Below, in pieces: positions 15,683 to 22,525 of a stretch of DNA of 24,557 nt (within the stretch, counting starts at the first letter, position 1; each line of letters begins with the position of its first letter). Source of the DNA: Chloroflexi bacterium RBG_19FT_COMBO_55_16 (GTDB lineage Bacteria; Chloroflexota; Anaerolineae; Anaerolineales; UBA4823); the NCBI GenBank assembly GCA_001795335.1, contig MGOK01000072.1, forward strand, positions 700 through 25,256, read 5' to 3'. Under the pieces are notes generated by a model. The model was not told where the DNA came from, ran no database searches, and saw only the letters and a list, made by a program, of their open reading frames with translations. A program made the translations under genes and the position numbers.

Positions 15683-15698
15683 TCGAGAGAACCCTCTG

Positions 15699-16439
15699 AT
15701 GAAATTCTTTGATCTCGTGAACATATCTGAACGCTATCTAGACCTGATCAATCCCATCTCTCCCGAGAAGATCATTACACTTGGTAAAATGCTCCGGCTA
15801 AATTCCAATAGCCGGGTGATCGATTTTGGCTGCGGCTTCGGGGAAATGCTCGCCCTGTGGGCGGAGCTGTTTGACATTTCTGGCGTGGGCATCGACGTCC
15901 GCGAATATGCCTGTCAACGGGCGCACCAGCGGATCGCTTCGGCTGGATTTGCCGACCGCATCGAAATATCTTGCACCGAAGGAGCCTCCTATCCCTTCGC
16001 TAGAAAAGCTTTTGACGTCGCCCTTTGCAGTGGGGCGACTTTTATCTGGAATGGCTTTGCAGCTTCTATTCGCACCATGCGGGAGGCCATTAAAGACGGC
16101 GGAAGGCTCGCCATCGGTGAAGTGTTTTGGCTTACCGACCAGGTGCCATCTGAGTTCCGCCTCCAGCAGAAAGATGTCAATATGGAGATTGACCTGCTGG
16201 CCATGGCTCACCAGGAAGGCTTCGATTTCGAGTACATGCTGCGCGCCAGCCGCGAAGACTGGGACCGCTACGAAGCTGGCAATTGGTATGGATTGGTACG
16301 TTGGATCGAGGAGAATCCCGATCACCCGGAACGCGAGGAGGTGATCGACCATCTTCACCAAAGCCAGCATGAGTACCTGCGCTATGGCCGCCAGTATTTT
16401 GGCTGGGCAATTTACATTCTTTCCCCGATGGATTATTGA
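15699..16439 (+). CDS. Class I SAM-dependent methyltransferase
   Basis: A 246-residue protein. Motif I VIDFGCGFGE is at 40-49, GVGIDVREY (62-70) supplies the acidic ribose-binding residue, FDVALCSGATFIWNGF (near 104-119) is the motif II/III region, and GGRLAIGEVFWL follows. This pattern matches ubiquinone/tocopherol-type small-molecule methyltransferases. Target unknown. It lies 16 bases after the SDR gene and its TGA overlaps the TTG start of the next gene, so all three are translationally linked. Confidence 0.85.
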   Translation: MKFFDLVNISERYLDLINPISPEKIITLGKMLRLNSNSRVIDFGCGFGEMLALWAELFDISGVGIDVREYACQRAHQRIASAGFADRIEISCTEGASYPFARKAFDVALCSGATFIWNGFAASIRTMREAIKDGGRLAIGEVFWLTDQVPSEFRLQQKDVNMEIDLLAMAHQEGFDFEYMLRASREDWDRYEAGNWYGLVRWIEENPDHPEREEVIDHLHQSQHEYLRYGRQYFGWAIYILSPMDY

Positions 16440-17680
16440 ATACCATTTACGATCTCTCTACAGTACGCGCCCTGGCTTTACACGCCCAAGGCTTGACCAT
16501 GCCCAACGGTCTGGAGGGCGCTCCAACCCAGGAAGCGATCTCCGCTACAGTCAAACAGCTAGGCTGTGTCCAGTTAGACACCCTGCAGATGGTGCGACGC
16601 AGTCATTACCTGGTCTTGTGGAGCCGGCTTGGTCGTTATGATCCCGCGGATTTCGACCGCCTGATCTACGATCCCAACGAGCGCCGTCTGTTTGAAGGCT
16701 GGCAACACGCCGCTTCAATTATTCCCCTGGAAGATTATCGCTATCAAATCCCCCACATGCGCCGGCTGCGAGAAAACCCGGCCGGGATGTCTCTCAAGTG
16801 GCTTCAAGATCCAGAAAGCAGCGAACTCTTAAATAAGGTGATGGAACGAATTCGCCAAAACGGTCCGGTGCGGGCAGCGGATTTCGAATATAAAGGTCCT
16901 AAGCGGAGCAGCTGGTGGGATTGGAAACCGGCTAAAAATGCGTTAGAACACCTTTATGCCTGGGGTGATCTGATGATCGCTGATCGCAACAACTTCCAGC
17001 GCATTTACGACCTGCGCGAACGTGTCTTACCAAATTGGGTAGATACCAGTGAGCCAACCTGGGAAGAGCGCCACCATTATTGGGTTGAACAAGCTGCCCG
17101 GGCGTTAGGCATCTGCAAGCCTATCCAGCTTGCCGAATATGCTTATATGAAACGCGGGAAAGCCCGATCTTATGTCGAAAACCTGTTGAAGGATGGTGTT
17201 TTGATTGAGGTGCGGGCAAGTTTGAACGATGGGAAAGTCCATTCGATGGTCATCCACCGGGAGAGCTTACCTCTCCTGCACCAGGCCGCCGATGGGGTAA
17301 TAAATCCGGGCCGAACTACGTTTCTCAGCCCGTTCGACAACCTGTTCTGGGCGCGTGGCCGGGACGTCCAAATCTGGAATTTCCGCAACGTTTTGGAAGC
17401 GTATAAACCGGAAGCACAGCGCATTTGGGGTTATTTCTGCATGCCGATCGTGCACAGAGACCGACTGATTGGTCGGTTTGATCCAAAGATGAACCGAAAA
17501 ACCGGTATCATGCAAATTAAAGCAATTTTTTTAGAAGCGGGAATTGAAATCAGTGATGAGTTCATTGCTGATATCGCCACAGCATTGCGGGATTTTTTAA
17601 CTTTTCACGCTGCTAAAGACATGGTTATCGAGCGCAGCGAGCCTGCTGAACTTGGATTAAAATTAATGGCAGTGTTGTGA
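16436..17680 (+). CDS. AlkZ/YcaQ-type DNA glycosylase (winged-helix, HTH_42 family)
   Basis: A 414-residue protein of the winged-helix family that includes E. coli YcaQ and Streptomyces AlkZ, monofunctional glycosylases acting on bulky or interstrand-crosslink N-alkyl adducts. The catalytic Q-hydrophobic-D motif is present as VQLDTL at 45-50. The conserved RRSHYLVLWSRLG (54-66), YDPNERRLFEGWQHAASIIP and, later, FLSPFDNLFWARGRD are also family features. The start is TTG 16436, sharing TTGA with the preceding stop. Homologues also begin close to this helix (inference from family length, about 400 residues). It ends a gene train that opens with nurA, supporting a DNA damage theme. Confidence 0.85.
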   Translation: MNTIYDLSTVRALALHAQGLTMPNGLEGAPTQEAISATVKQLGCVQLDTLQMVRRSHYLVLWSRLGRYDPADFDRLIYDPNERRLFEGWQHAASIIPLEDYRYQIPHMRRLRENPAGMSLKWLQDPESSELLNKVMERIRQNGPVRAADFEYKGPKRSSWWDWKPAKNALEHLYAWGDLMIADRNNFQRIYDLRERVLPNWVDTSEPTWEERHHYWVEQAARALGICKPIQLAEYAYMKRGKARSYVENLLKDGVLIEVRASLNDGKVHSMVIHRESLPLLHQAADGVINPGRTTFLSPFDNLFWARGRDVQIWNFRNVLEAYKPEAQRIWGYFCMPIVHRDRLIGRFDPKMNRKTGIMQIKAIFLEAGIEISDEFIADIATALRDFLTFHAAKDMVIERSEPAELGLKLMAVL

Positions 17681-17715
17681 TCAGGCATTGCAATGTTAAT
17701 AAATCAGGGGTAATC

Positions 17716-17743
17716 ATACGAATTACGCATTACGTTTTACGTA
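17716..17743 (+). repeat. Four tandem TTACGNN heptamers
   Basis: ATACGAA, TTACGCA, TTACGTT, TTACGTA in perfect 7-base register, in the gap after the AlkZ-type gene. They have the same period as the AATCAGC arrays but a different unit. A hairpin is not convincing. Confidence 0.5.
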
Positions 17744-17784
17744 TTTCTTTTTAAGAGCCCCTGTCGGTCGTTTTCTTACCGGTC

Positions 17785-17790
17785 TATTAT
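17785..17790 (+). promoter_or_regulatory. Candidate -10 box of the HIT gene (leaderless?)
   Basis: TATTAT at 17785-17790 predicts a start near 17797, two bases before the ATG at 17799. No Shine-Dalgarno is visible upstream of that ATG, which fits a leaderless transcript. The -35 region is weak. Confidence 0.3.
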
Positions 17791-17798
17791 TCACGCAT

Positions 17799-18104
17799 AT
17801 GAATAAGTTTATCCCATTCGACCGCATATCGGAGACGGATACCCTCATAGCTTTCCACCATCCTCAACCATCTCACCCCTTGCATATCCTGTTAATTCCC
17901 AAGAAGGGTATAGCCAGTCTGATGGACTTAAGTGAAGAGGACAATATCCTATTCGTTGATCTGGTGAGAACTATTCAAATGATTGTTAAGCGATTCTCGT
18001 TAGAGCCAGGGGGATATCGCTTGATCGTGAACGGGGGAAAATACCAGGAAATATCTCAACTGCATTTCCATCTGATCTCAGAGGATTTTTCTCAATCTCC
18101 GTAA
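17799..18104 (+). CDS. HIT-family nucleotide hydrolase/transferase
   Basis: A 101-residue histidine-triad protein. FDRISETDTLIAFHHPQPSHPLHILLIPK (7-35) holds the conserved core strands and the PxHxLxxPK segment. GGYRLIVNGGKYQEISQLHFHLISE (71-95) carries the triad. The triad reads Q-L-H-F-H-L instead of H-x-H-x-H: the first His is Gln, while the central His, the nucleophile in characterised members, is kept. HIT proteins hydrolyse nucleoside phosphoramidates or dinucleoside polyphosphates. It has no ribosome site. Its 3' end overlaps the convergent transglycosylase gene by 13 bases. Confidence 0.85.
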   Translation: MNKFIPFDRISETDTLIAFHHPQPSHPLHILLIPKKGIASLMDLSEEDNILFVDLVRTIQMIVKRFSLEPGGYRLIVNGGKYQEISQLHFHLISEDFSQSP

Positions 18105-18766
18105 TTATTAAATATCCCAATTACTTTGTCGGCATAATAATAACCAACATTCATCGGTCCATAATACTTTAGAGCTTCTCGAACACTGCCATATTTTTTA
18201 ACTAGTCCAGCAAGCATTCCAGTCCCATATTTGATGTTGAAGTCAGGGTCTTGGAGCTCCTTAATTGTCGGCCGGTTTGTAAAACATGGACCATTCTTAC
18301 ACTGGAAAGTCGCCGCAATCCCATCTTTTGGCATGACTTGCATTAATCCAACTGCTCCACTACGTGAATACGCAACAGGGTTGCCTCCGCTTTCTTGCCA
18401 TATTAATGCAGCAATCAAGTCTGGATCAAGGTCATTCTTCTGTGAGTATGCAGTAATCAGCTTGCACCATTGACGGATGCTTTCAGGGTAATTTCCACTC
18501 ACCAAGCATTTCTTAGAATCATTTTTATTCGATTCTCCTTTTTCTTCCTTATTATCCTGAGTCTTTTCTTCGCTTCCATTCGACGTTACGTGTGCAAGGT
18601 TATTTTTCTCTACCTGATTCCCAATGTCATCTGAATTATTTATCTTGATCTCTGAAATTAATGCTGCTGGCCAGGAGACACCCTCGGTTATTTTCATTGT
18701 GAAGGAAGCCAAGATCAAACTTCCTAGTATTGCTCCAGGAAATATTAGCTGTACTACTGGACCCAT
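18092..18766 (-). CDS. Membrane-anchored lytic transglycosylase (SLT domain)
   Basis: A 224-residue protein. An N-terminal hydrophobic anchor or signal (about 5-24) is followed by a polar, Lys/Glu/Asn-rich linker (about 41-88), then a C-terminal Slt-type lysozyme-like domain. Visible are ALIWQESGGNP with catalytic Glu125, AVGLMQVMP (138-146), and FNIKYGTGMLAGLVKKYGSVREALKYYG. It cleaves peptidoglycan outside the membrane. I place the start at ATG 18766 rather than TTG 18778, because GGAGG (18777-18773) sits ideally before the ATG. The gene is clearly more AT-rich than its neighbours, suggesting horizontal origin. It is divergent from a four-helix membrane protein and shares its type of promoter-operator. 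Such enzymes often open the wall for secretion or conjugation machinery. Confidence 0.85.
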   Translation of the reverse strand: MGPVVQLIFPGAILGSLILASFTMKITEGVSWPAALISEIKINNSDDIGNQVEKNNLAHVTSNGSEEKTQDNKEEKGESNKNDSKKCLVSGNYPESIRQWCKLITAYSQKNDLDPDLIAALIWQESGGNPVAYSRSGAVGLMQVMPKDGIAATFQCKNGPCFTNRPTIKELQDPDFNIKYGTGMLAGLVKKYGSVREALKYYGPMNVGYYYADKVIGIFNNYGD

Positions 18767-18818
18767 TTCGACCTCCAATAATTCATATCACCAGTTGACG
18801 AATTAATCGCACAGCAAT

Positions 18819-18847
18819 AAAATAGCACAGATGTTCTAATTTGTCAA
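18819..18847 (-). promoter_or_regulatory. Promoter of the lytic transglycosylase gene
   Basis: On the minus strand, a perfect TTGACA (18847-18842), a 17-base spacer and TATTTT (18824-18819). The start should be near 18812, leaving a leader of about 46 bases to the ATG at 18766. Confidence 0.7.
18825..18836 (-). promoter_or_regulatory. Degenerate LexA-like operator in the transglycosylase promoter
   Basis: GAAC-ATCT-GTGC on the minus strand: one mismatch to GAAC-N4-GTTC. It directly abuts the -10 box, exactly as the perfect copy does in the opposite promoter. Confidence 0.45.
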
Positions 18848-18867
18848 GAATCTGAACTTGAAAAACC

Positions 18868-18895
18868 TTGACAAAACGAACATATGTTCTATAAT
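18868..18895 (+). promoter_or_regulatory. Consensus sigma70-type promoter of the four-helix membrane protein
   Basis: Perfect TTGACA (18868-18873) and perfect TATAAT (18890-18895), 16 bases apart. Predicted start near 18902. So strong a promoter would normally need a repressor, and a perfect dyad occupies its spacer. Confidence 0.85.
18878..18889 (+). promoter_or_regulatory. Perfect GAAC-N4-GTTC operator (LexA/DinR-box type)
   Basis: GAACATATGTTC is a perfect 12-base palindrome lying between the -35 and -10 boxes. With flanks it reads CGAACATATGTTCT, matching 13 of 14 positions of the Bacillus-type SOS box (CGAACRNRYGTTYC). A phage-type or other dyad-binding repressor cannot be excluded. Confidence 0.65.
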
Positions 18896-18901
18896 TAACC
18901 C

Positions 18902-18952
18902 AAGTTGCTACAATTTTTAGAATCTGAGTGCAGAGTATCCAGCTGGCAACTT
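18902..18952 (+). other. 5'-terminal stem in the membrane-protein mRNA leader
   Basis: AAGTTGC (18902-18908) pairs with GCAACTT (18946-18952). Two further pairs (U-G, A-U) make the stem 9 bp with a 33-base loop. It begins at the predicted transcription start, so the mRNA would have a closed 5' end, about 30 bases before the ribosome site AAGGAGG (18983-18989). It may stabilise the message or bind a ligand; the loop shows no known riboswitch core that I recognise. Confidence 0.4.
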
Positions 18953-18993
18953 AGGCAAATTAAATCGGAAAACCATGAGATTAAGGAGGCAAC

Positions 18994-19773
18994 ATGAGTA
19001 CAACCACCGCACACAATCTGAAGTTTATTGGGCTTACGCGACGCTTCAACTTGAGGCGTGGATTAGCCTTCGGCATCATGATCGTCGGTGCCCTGCTCGC
19101 CTTTGAAATATTTAATTACAGCACGACGGTTTTTGCCCTATCAGACCTACTCGGGGACCTGGATTTCGCTGGTTTACGATGGGCTACTATCCTGGCGATC
19201 GCATTTTGTGGTATTGACTTTGCGGGAATCGCCAGGCTTTTCACCCCCGAAGAAGGCGCTAATGAGCCAACAGAAGTCTGGTATCTCTTCGGCGCCTGGT
19301 TACTCGCGGCGACCATGAACGCAATGCTCACCTGGTGGGGCGTATCCATCGCCCTGCTCAACCGGGAAAACTTGGGGAATGCGGTCGTTGAACGGGAAAC
19401 ACTCTTAAGAATAGTACCGATCTTCGTAGCCATCCTCGTCTGGCTGATCAGGGTTATGATTATTGGCACCTTCTCTGTTGCCGGGGATCGACTCTTTAGC
19501 CAGGCCGATCGGCGGATAGGGCAAGGTCAATATGGAGCCTATCCTTCAAACAGACCCACCTCAAACCGAGTCAATCCCTCCGTAAATTCTCCTCGCAACC
19601 CGAATGGTGTGACACCAGTTGCAGCTACCAATCACCGGAGCGCCTATAAACCGAGTCAACAAACCGAGCAACTCTATACCCGCCCTGAACCAACATATCA
19701 CCCATTAACGATGAGCGCCCGGTCAAGCGGCAACAGCGGAACAAACCGTTCCTCACTCCCACCAAACCGATAA
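18994..19773 (+). CDS. Four-helix membrane protein with long disordered tail, function unknown
   Basis: A 259-residue protein. Four transmembrane segments (about 24-44, 62-84, 97-125, 142-164) are followed by a tail of about 95 residues rich in Ser, Asn, Pro, Thr and Arg (GQYGAYPSNRPTSNR..., ending SSGNSGTNRSSLPPNR). The start has an ideal AAGGAGG site 4 bases before the ATG. I do not recognise a characterised family, though it resembles membrane proteins I associate with Anaerolineae. The consensus promoter with a dyad operator, and the divergent wall-cutting enzyme under a similar operator, suggest that the two act together, for example as a channel and wall opener in DNA or protein transfer, or as a damage-induced envelope response. 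Both are inference. Confidence 0.75.
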   Translation: MSTTTAHNLKFIGLTRRFNLRRGLAFGIMIVGALLAFEIFNYSTTVFALSDLLGDLDFAGLRWATILAIAFCGIDFAGIARLFTPEEGANEPTEVWYLFGAWLLAATMNAMLTWWGVSIALLNRENLGNAVVERETLLRIVPIFVAILVWLIRVMIIGTFSVAGDRLFSQADRRIGQGQYGAYPSNRPTSNRVNPSVNSPRNPNGVTPVAATNHRSAYKPSQQTEQLYTRPEPTYHPLTMSARSSGNSGTNRSSLPPNR

Positions 19774-19783
19774 GTTGGTTGTC

Positions 19784-19822
19784 ATTGCTTCGATCCTGCA
19801 TAGAACGCAGGGTCGAAGCAAT
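19784..19822. terminator. Bidirectional hairpin between convergent genes
   Basis: ATTGCTTCGATCCTGC (19784-19799), loop ATAGAAC, GCAGGGTCGAAGCAAT (19807-19822): a 16-bp stem with a single T-G wobble. It lies between the ends of the membrane-protein gene (+) and the histidine kinase gene (-). T-tracts are weak on both sides, but position and stem length support termination or end protection for both messages. Confidence 0.7.
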
Positions 19823-19849
19823 CCTCTCTTAGCTTGAAAGAGATTGTAT

Positions 19850-21229
19850 CTAAGATATGCAATCCCCCACAGCCAGAGGCAGCCATACCACGAATGTCGT
19901 CCCCAGTCCCTCTTTTGAATCCACTTCTATCCTGCCTCCATGATTGCGGACGATCCAATAGGCGATTGAAAGCCCCAGACCAAAACCTTTGCCATCTCGT
20001 GAACGGGTGCGCGATTTCTCCCCACGATAAAACCGCTCAAAGACATGCGGCAGATCATCCGGTGGAATGCCGGGGCCAGTGTCGTGCACAGTGAGCTTGG
20101 CCTGGTTGCCAACTTTACCCAATCCCACGATCACCTCACCCCCGCTGGGTGTGTAATTTATAGCATTCCCAATCAGATTTACTAAAACTTGCTTGAGCCG
20201 ATCCTGGTCGCCGCACACGAGCACCTGATCGATATCACCCAGGCGTAGCTGCAATCTATCGCGAGCAAGTATACGCATTTGCTGAAGCCCCTCCAGGACC
20301 AGTGTATCCATTTCAACTACACGCCTGTCCAGGGGAAGTTTGCCAGATTCCGCCTGAGCTAAGAGCAACAAATCGCCGACCAGGCGAGTCAGACGGTCAA
20401 CCTCGGTGTCAATCCCGCTCAGCGATTCTTCATCTGAAGAACCCATGTGCCGCATCAGATCAACATTGCCTTTGATGACCGTGAGGGGAGTGCGTAGCTC
20501 ATGACCGACATCTGCCAGGAAGCGTCTTTGGGTGTTAAATAGACTTTCTAGGCGGCCGAGGGTCTGATTAAAGGCATGCATCAGCTGGCCTACTTCGTCG
20601 TCCGGCGATCCTTGATAGGAGATGCGGCGGGACAAGTCGTCTGCTCGGGTGATCCGGAGCGCAGTTTCTGTAACTGCTTTCAGAGGGGCCAACGCGCGAC
20701 GGGTGCTCAACCAGCCGACCAGGCCGGCCACAGCCATCGATATAACCGCGCCGATCAACAAAACGGGCACGAGCGCCCCTAGGGTAGCATCAACTACTGC
20801 AAGACTGCTGGCCAACTGCAGCTTGCCAATCAGATGTCCTCCGACCTCCAGTGGGACACTCAACACACGTAAGTGCACCTCATCGATATAAACATCGCGA
20901 AAGATCGGGACAGATGACTGCCAGCCGAGGCTATCAAAAGGACCCAGGAAACCTGGGAGGTTGGAGGATATCAGCTGCCCATGCCGGTCCCACGCCAGGG
21001 CGTAAACGCTTTCAACCAGGTCAAGCGAAGGCAACTTGATCACTTGCATATCCCTCGCCGACTCCACTTGCACGTTGTTGCGAATTTCTTCGAAAGTCTG
21101 GATCAGTTTTTCGTCGATTTGATTGATCAGCAGGTAATTGACAAAGAGGTAGATTGTAACGCCAAAGAGAAGCAATATCCCACCCAGTAGTGTTGTGAAG
21201 AGCAGCGTTAGACGCGCGCGCAGGGACAT
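19850..21229 (-). CDS. Sensor histidine kinase (HAMP, HisKA, HATPase_c)
   Basis: A 459-residue membrane sensor. Helix 1 is at about 10-34, an extracytoplasmic sensing region at 35-150 and helix 2 at 151-173. A HAMP segment follows (about 175-230, with RALAPLKAVTETA), then HisKA FLADVGHELRTPLTV with phospho-acceptor H243. In the ATPase domain, the N-box is NLIGNAINYTP (351-361), G1 DTGPGIPP (383-390), the F-box FERFYRG (397-403) and G2 GFGLGLS (415-421). All catalytic motifs are intact. It lies 7 bases after its response-regulator gene. The stimulus is unknown; the periplasmic domain shows no motif I recognise. It belongs to the EnvZ/OmpR-type class, often concerned with envelope or metal stress. 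Confidence 0.93.
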   Translation of the reverse strand: MSLRARLTLLFTTLLGGILLLFGVTIYLFVNYLLINQIDEKLIQTFEEIRNNVQVESARDMQVIKLPSLDLVESVYALAWDRHGQLISSNLPGFLGPFDSLGWQSSVPIFRDVYIDEVHLRVLSVPLEVGGHLIGKLQLASSLAVVDATLGALVPVLLIGAVISMAVAGLVGWLSTRRALAPLKAVTETALRITRADDLSRRISYQGSPDDEVGQLMHAFNQTLGRLESLFNTQRRFLADVGHELRTPLTVIKGNVDLMRHMGSSDEESLSGIDTEVDRLTRLVGDLLLLAQAESGKLPLDRRVVEMDTLVLEGLQQMRILARDRLQLRLGDIDQVLVCGDQDRLKQVLVNLIGNAINYTPSGGEVIVGLGKVGNQAKLTVHDTGPGIPPDDLPHVFERFYRGEKSRTRSRDGKGFGLGLSIAYWIVRNHGGRIEVDSKEGLGTTFVVWLPLAVGDCIS

Positions 21230-21236
21230 TCAGGGG

Positions 21237-21914
21237 TTAGATGGGTTCACGCAGCACGTAGCCCATACCGCGCACTGTATGGATCAGACGAATTTCCTCC
21301 TCAAGCTCGAGTTTCTGGCGTAAATAGCGGATATATACTTCGATGATGTTGCTCTCGCCGCCAAAATCGTAACCCCAAACCCGATCGAAAATCATATCAC
21401 GCGTCAGAACCTGGCGCGGATGGCGCATAAAGAGTTCAAGAAGGTCATACTCTTTGGCAGTCAAGGAAATAGTTCGTTCGCCGCGATACGCTTGACGGGT
21501 GCCAGTATCCAGCGAAAGATCTGCAAACCGCAATACCTGGGGACGGCTGGGTTGAGCCCGCCGCAACAAGGCGCGGATGCGCGCCAGGAGTTCATCCAGA
21601 TTGAATGGCTTGACCAGGTAATCATCCGCGCCCATGTCCAGGCCGAGTACCCGGTCGTTAACCGTATCTTTTGCGGTCAGAATCATAATCGGCACAGGGC
21701 CGCCAGTGCGTAGGCGTCGGCATACCTCTAATCCGTCGATTCCTGGCAGCATCAAATCTAAGACCACTAGGTCAGGGGGATTGTCCCGGGCAATTGCCAG
21801 ACCAGTATGACCGTCGGTCGCGGCATCTACCTGATAGCCTTCGTAGGCCAGTCCGCGGCGGAGAAACTTGAGGATCGCCTCATCATCTTCGATGACCAAG
21901 ATCCGTGCACTCAT
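21237..21914 (-). CDS. OmpR/PhoB-family response regulator
   Basis: A 225-residue two-domain regulator. The receiver domain has acidic pocket ED-D (9-11), phospho-acceptor D53 in [10 protein letters not shown]80 (MILTAKD) and K102 (YLVKPFN). The C-terminal winged helix (about 128-225) ends with [18 protein letters not shown] and VRGMGYVL, the OmpR DNA-recognition and wing elements. CAGGAGGG precedes the ATG. It is the first gene of the pair and is separated from rplL by a probable terminator, so it may have its own promoter or rely partly on read-through. Targets are unknown. Confidence 0.94.
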   Translation of the reverse strand: MSARILVIEDDEAILKFLRRGLAYEGYQVDAATDGHTGLAIARDNPPDLVVLDLMLPGIDGLEVCRRLRTGGPVPIMILTAKDTVNDRVLGLDMGADDYLVKPFNLDELLARIRALLRRAQPSRPQVLRFADLSLDTGTRQAYRGERTISLTAKEYDLLELFMRHPRQVLTRDMIFDRVWGYDFGGESNIIEVYIRYLRQKLELEEEIRLIHTVRGMGYVLREPI

Positions 21915-21991
21915 AAGCCCTCCTGTTTTTCAGATCTTCGCAAAGGGTCTGCGAGCGACATATTTTCTTAATGAATATACCACAGCCTGGG

Positions 21992-22049
21992 AAAAGAAAA
22001 AAGGCCGCCGGAATCCTGGATATTAAAATGACCTGGACATAGGGCAGCC
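21992..22049 (-). terminator. Probable terminator after the ribosomal operon
   Basis: On the minus strand GGCTGCC (22049-22043) can pair with GGCGGCC (22009-22003), one U-G pair included. It is followed at once by TTTTTTCTTTT (22002-21992). The loop is long, about 33 bases, and contains a repeated TCCAGG, so the fold is not ideal. The T-tract and position after rplL make termination likely. Confidence 0.5.
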
Positions 22050-22071
22050 TATTCCTCAGGATCTAAGCGAT

Positions 22072-22452
22072 TTAGGCCAGCTCGATTACAGCACCAGCAG
22101 CTTCAAGCTTGGACTTGGCGTCATTGGCGACTTCCTTGCTAACGCCCTCCAGCACCTTAGCGCTAGCTGTCTCGGCCATATCCTTGGCTTCTTTCAGCCC
22201 CAGGCTGGTCAGCTGGCGAATAGTCTTGATGACCTCGATCTTCTTCGGCCCAGCTTCCTTAATTACCACGTCAAATTCAGTCTTCTCTTCGACGGGCTCA
22301 GCCGCCATCGCGGAGGGAGTAGCGGCCGCCGCCATCGCGACGGGAGCAGCCGCAGATACGCCCCATTTCTCTTCAAGCATCTTAACCAGATCAGCAGCCT
22401 CCAGAACAGAGAGTTCACTCAGCTCTTCGGCTATTTTCTTTAGATCAGCCAT
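22072..22452 (-). CDS. rplL: 50S ribosomal protein L7/L12
   Basis: 126 residues, the usual length. The N-terminal dimerisation domain ([30 protein letters not shown]) is followed by an Ala-rich hinge (33-55), then the C-terminal factor-binding domain with [24 protein letters not shown] and [10 protein letters not shown]. As the ribosome stalk it recruits translation GTPases through L10. AAGGAG lies in front of the ATG. Last gene of the rplK-A-J-L order, with 73 bases between rplJ and it, as commonly seen. Confidence 0.97.
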   Translation of the reverse strand: MADLKKIAEELSELSVLEAADLVKMLEEKWGVSAAAPVAMAAAATPSAMAAEPVEEKTEFDVVIKEAGPKKIEVIKTIRQLTSLGLKEAKDMAETASAKVLEGVSKEVANDAKSKLEAAGAVIELA

Positions 22453-22525
22453 TTTAACTTACTCCTTTTTATAGATTATTGTCACTTAGAGTTGTTACAA
22501 AGCAAATTAATCATCTTCTATCCGG

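Noticed and set aside
15798..16370. Long frames opposite and in another frame of the methyltransferase gene
   Set aside because: Shadows of a real gene caused by high GC codon use; no recognisable motifs.
10331..17680. Idea that this is a complete anti-phage HerA defence system
   Set aside because: No SIR2, DUF4297 or other known defence effector is paired with HerA; NurA-HerA here fits DNA repair at least as well.
18767..18778. TTG start adding four residues to the transglycosylase
   Set aside because: The TTG overlaps the GGAGG ribosome site that ideally serves the ATG at 18766.
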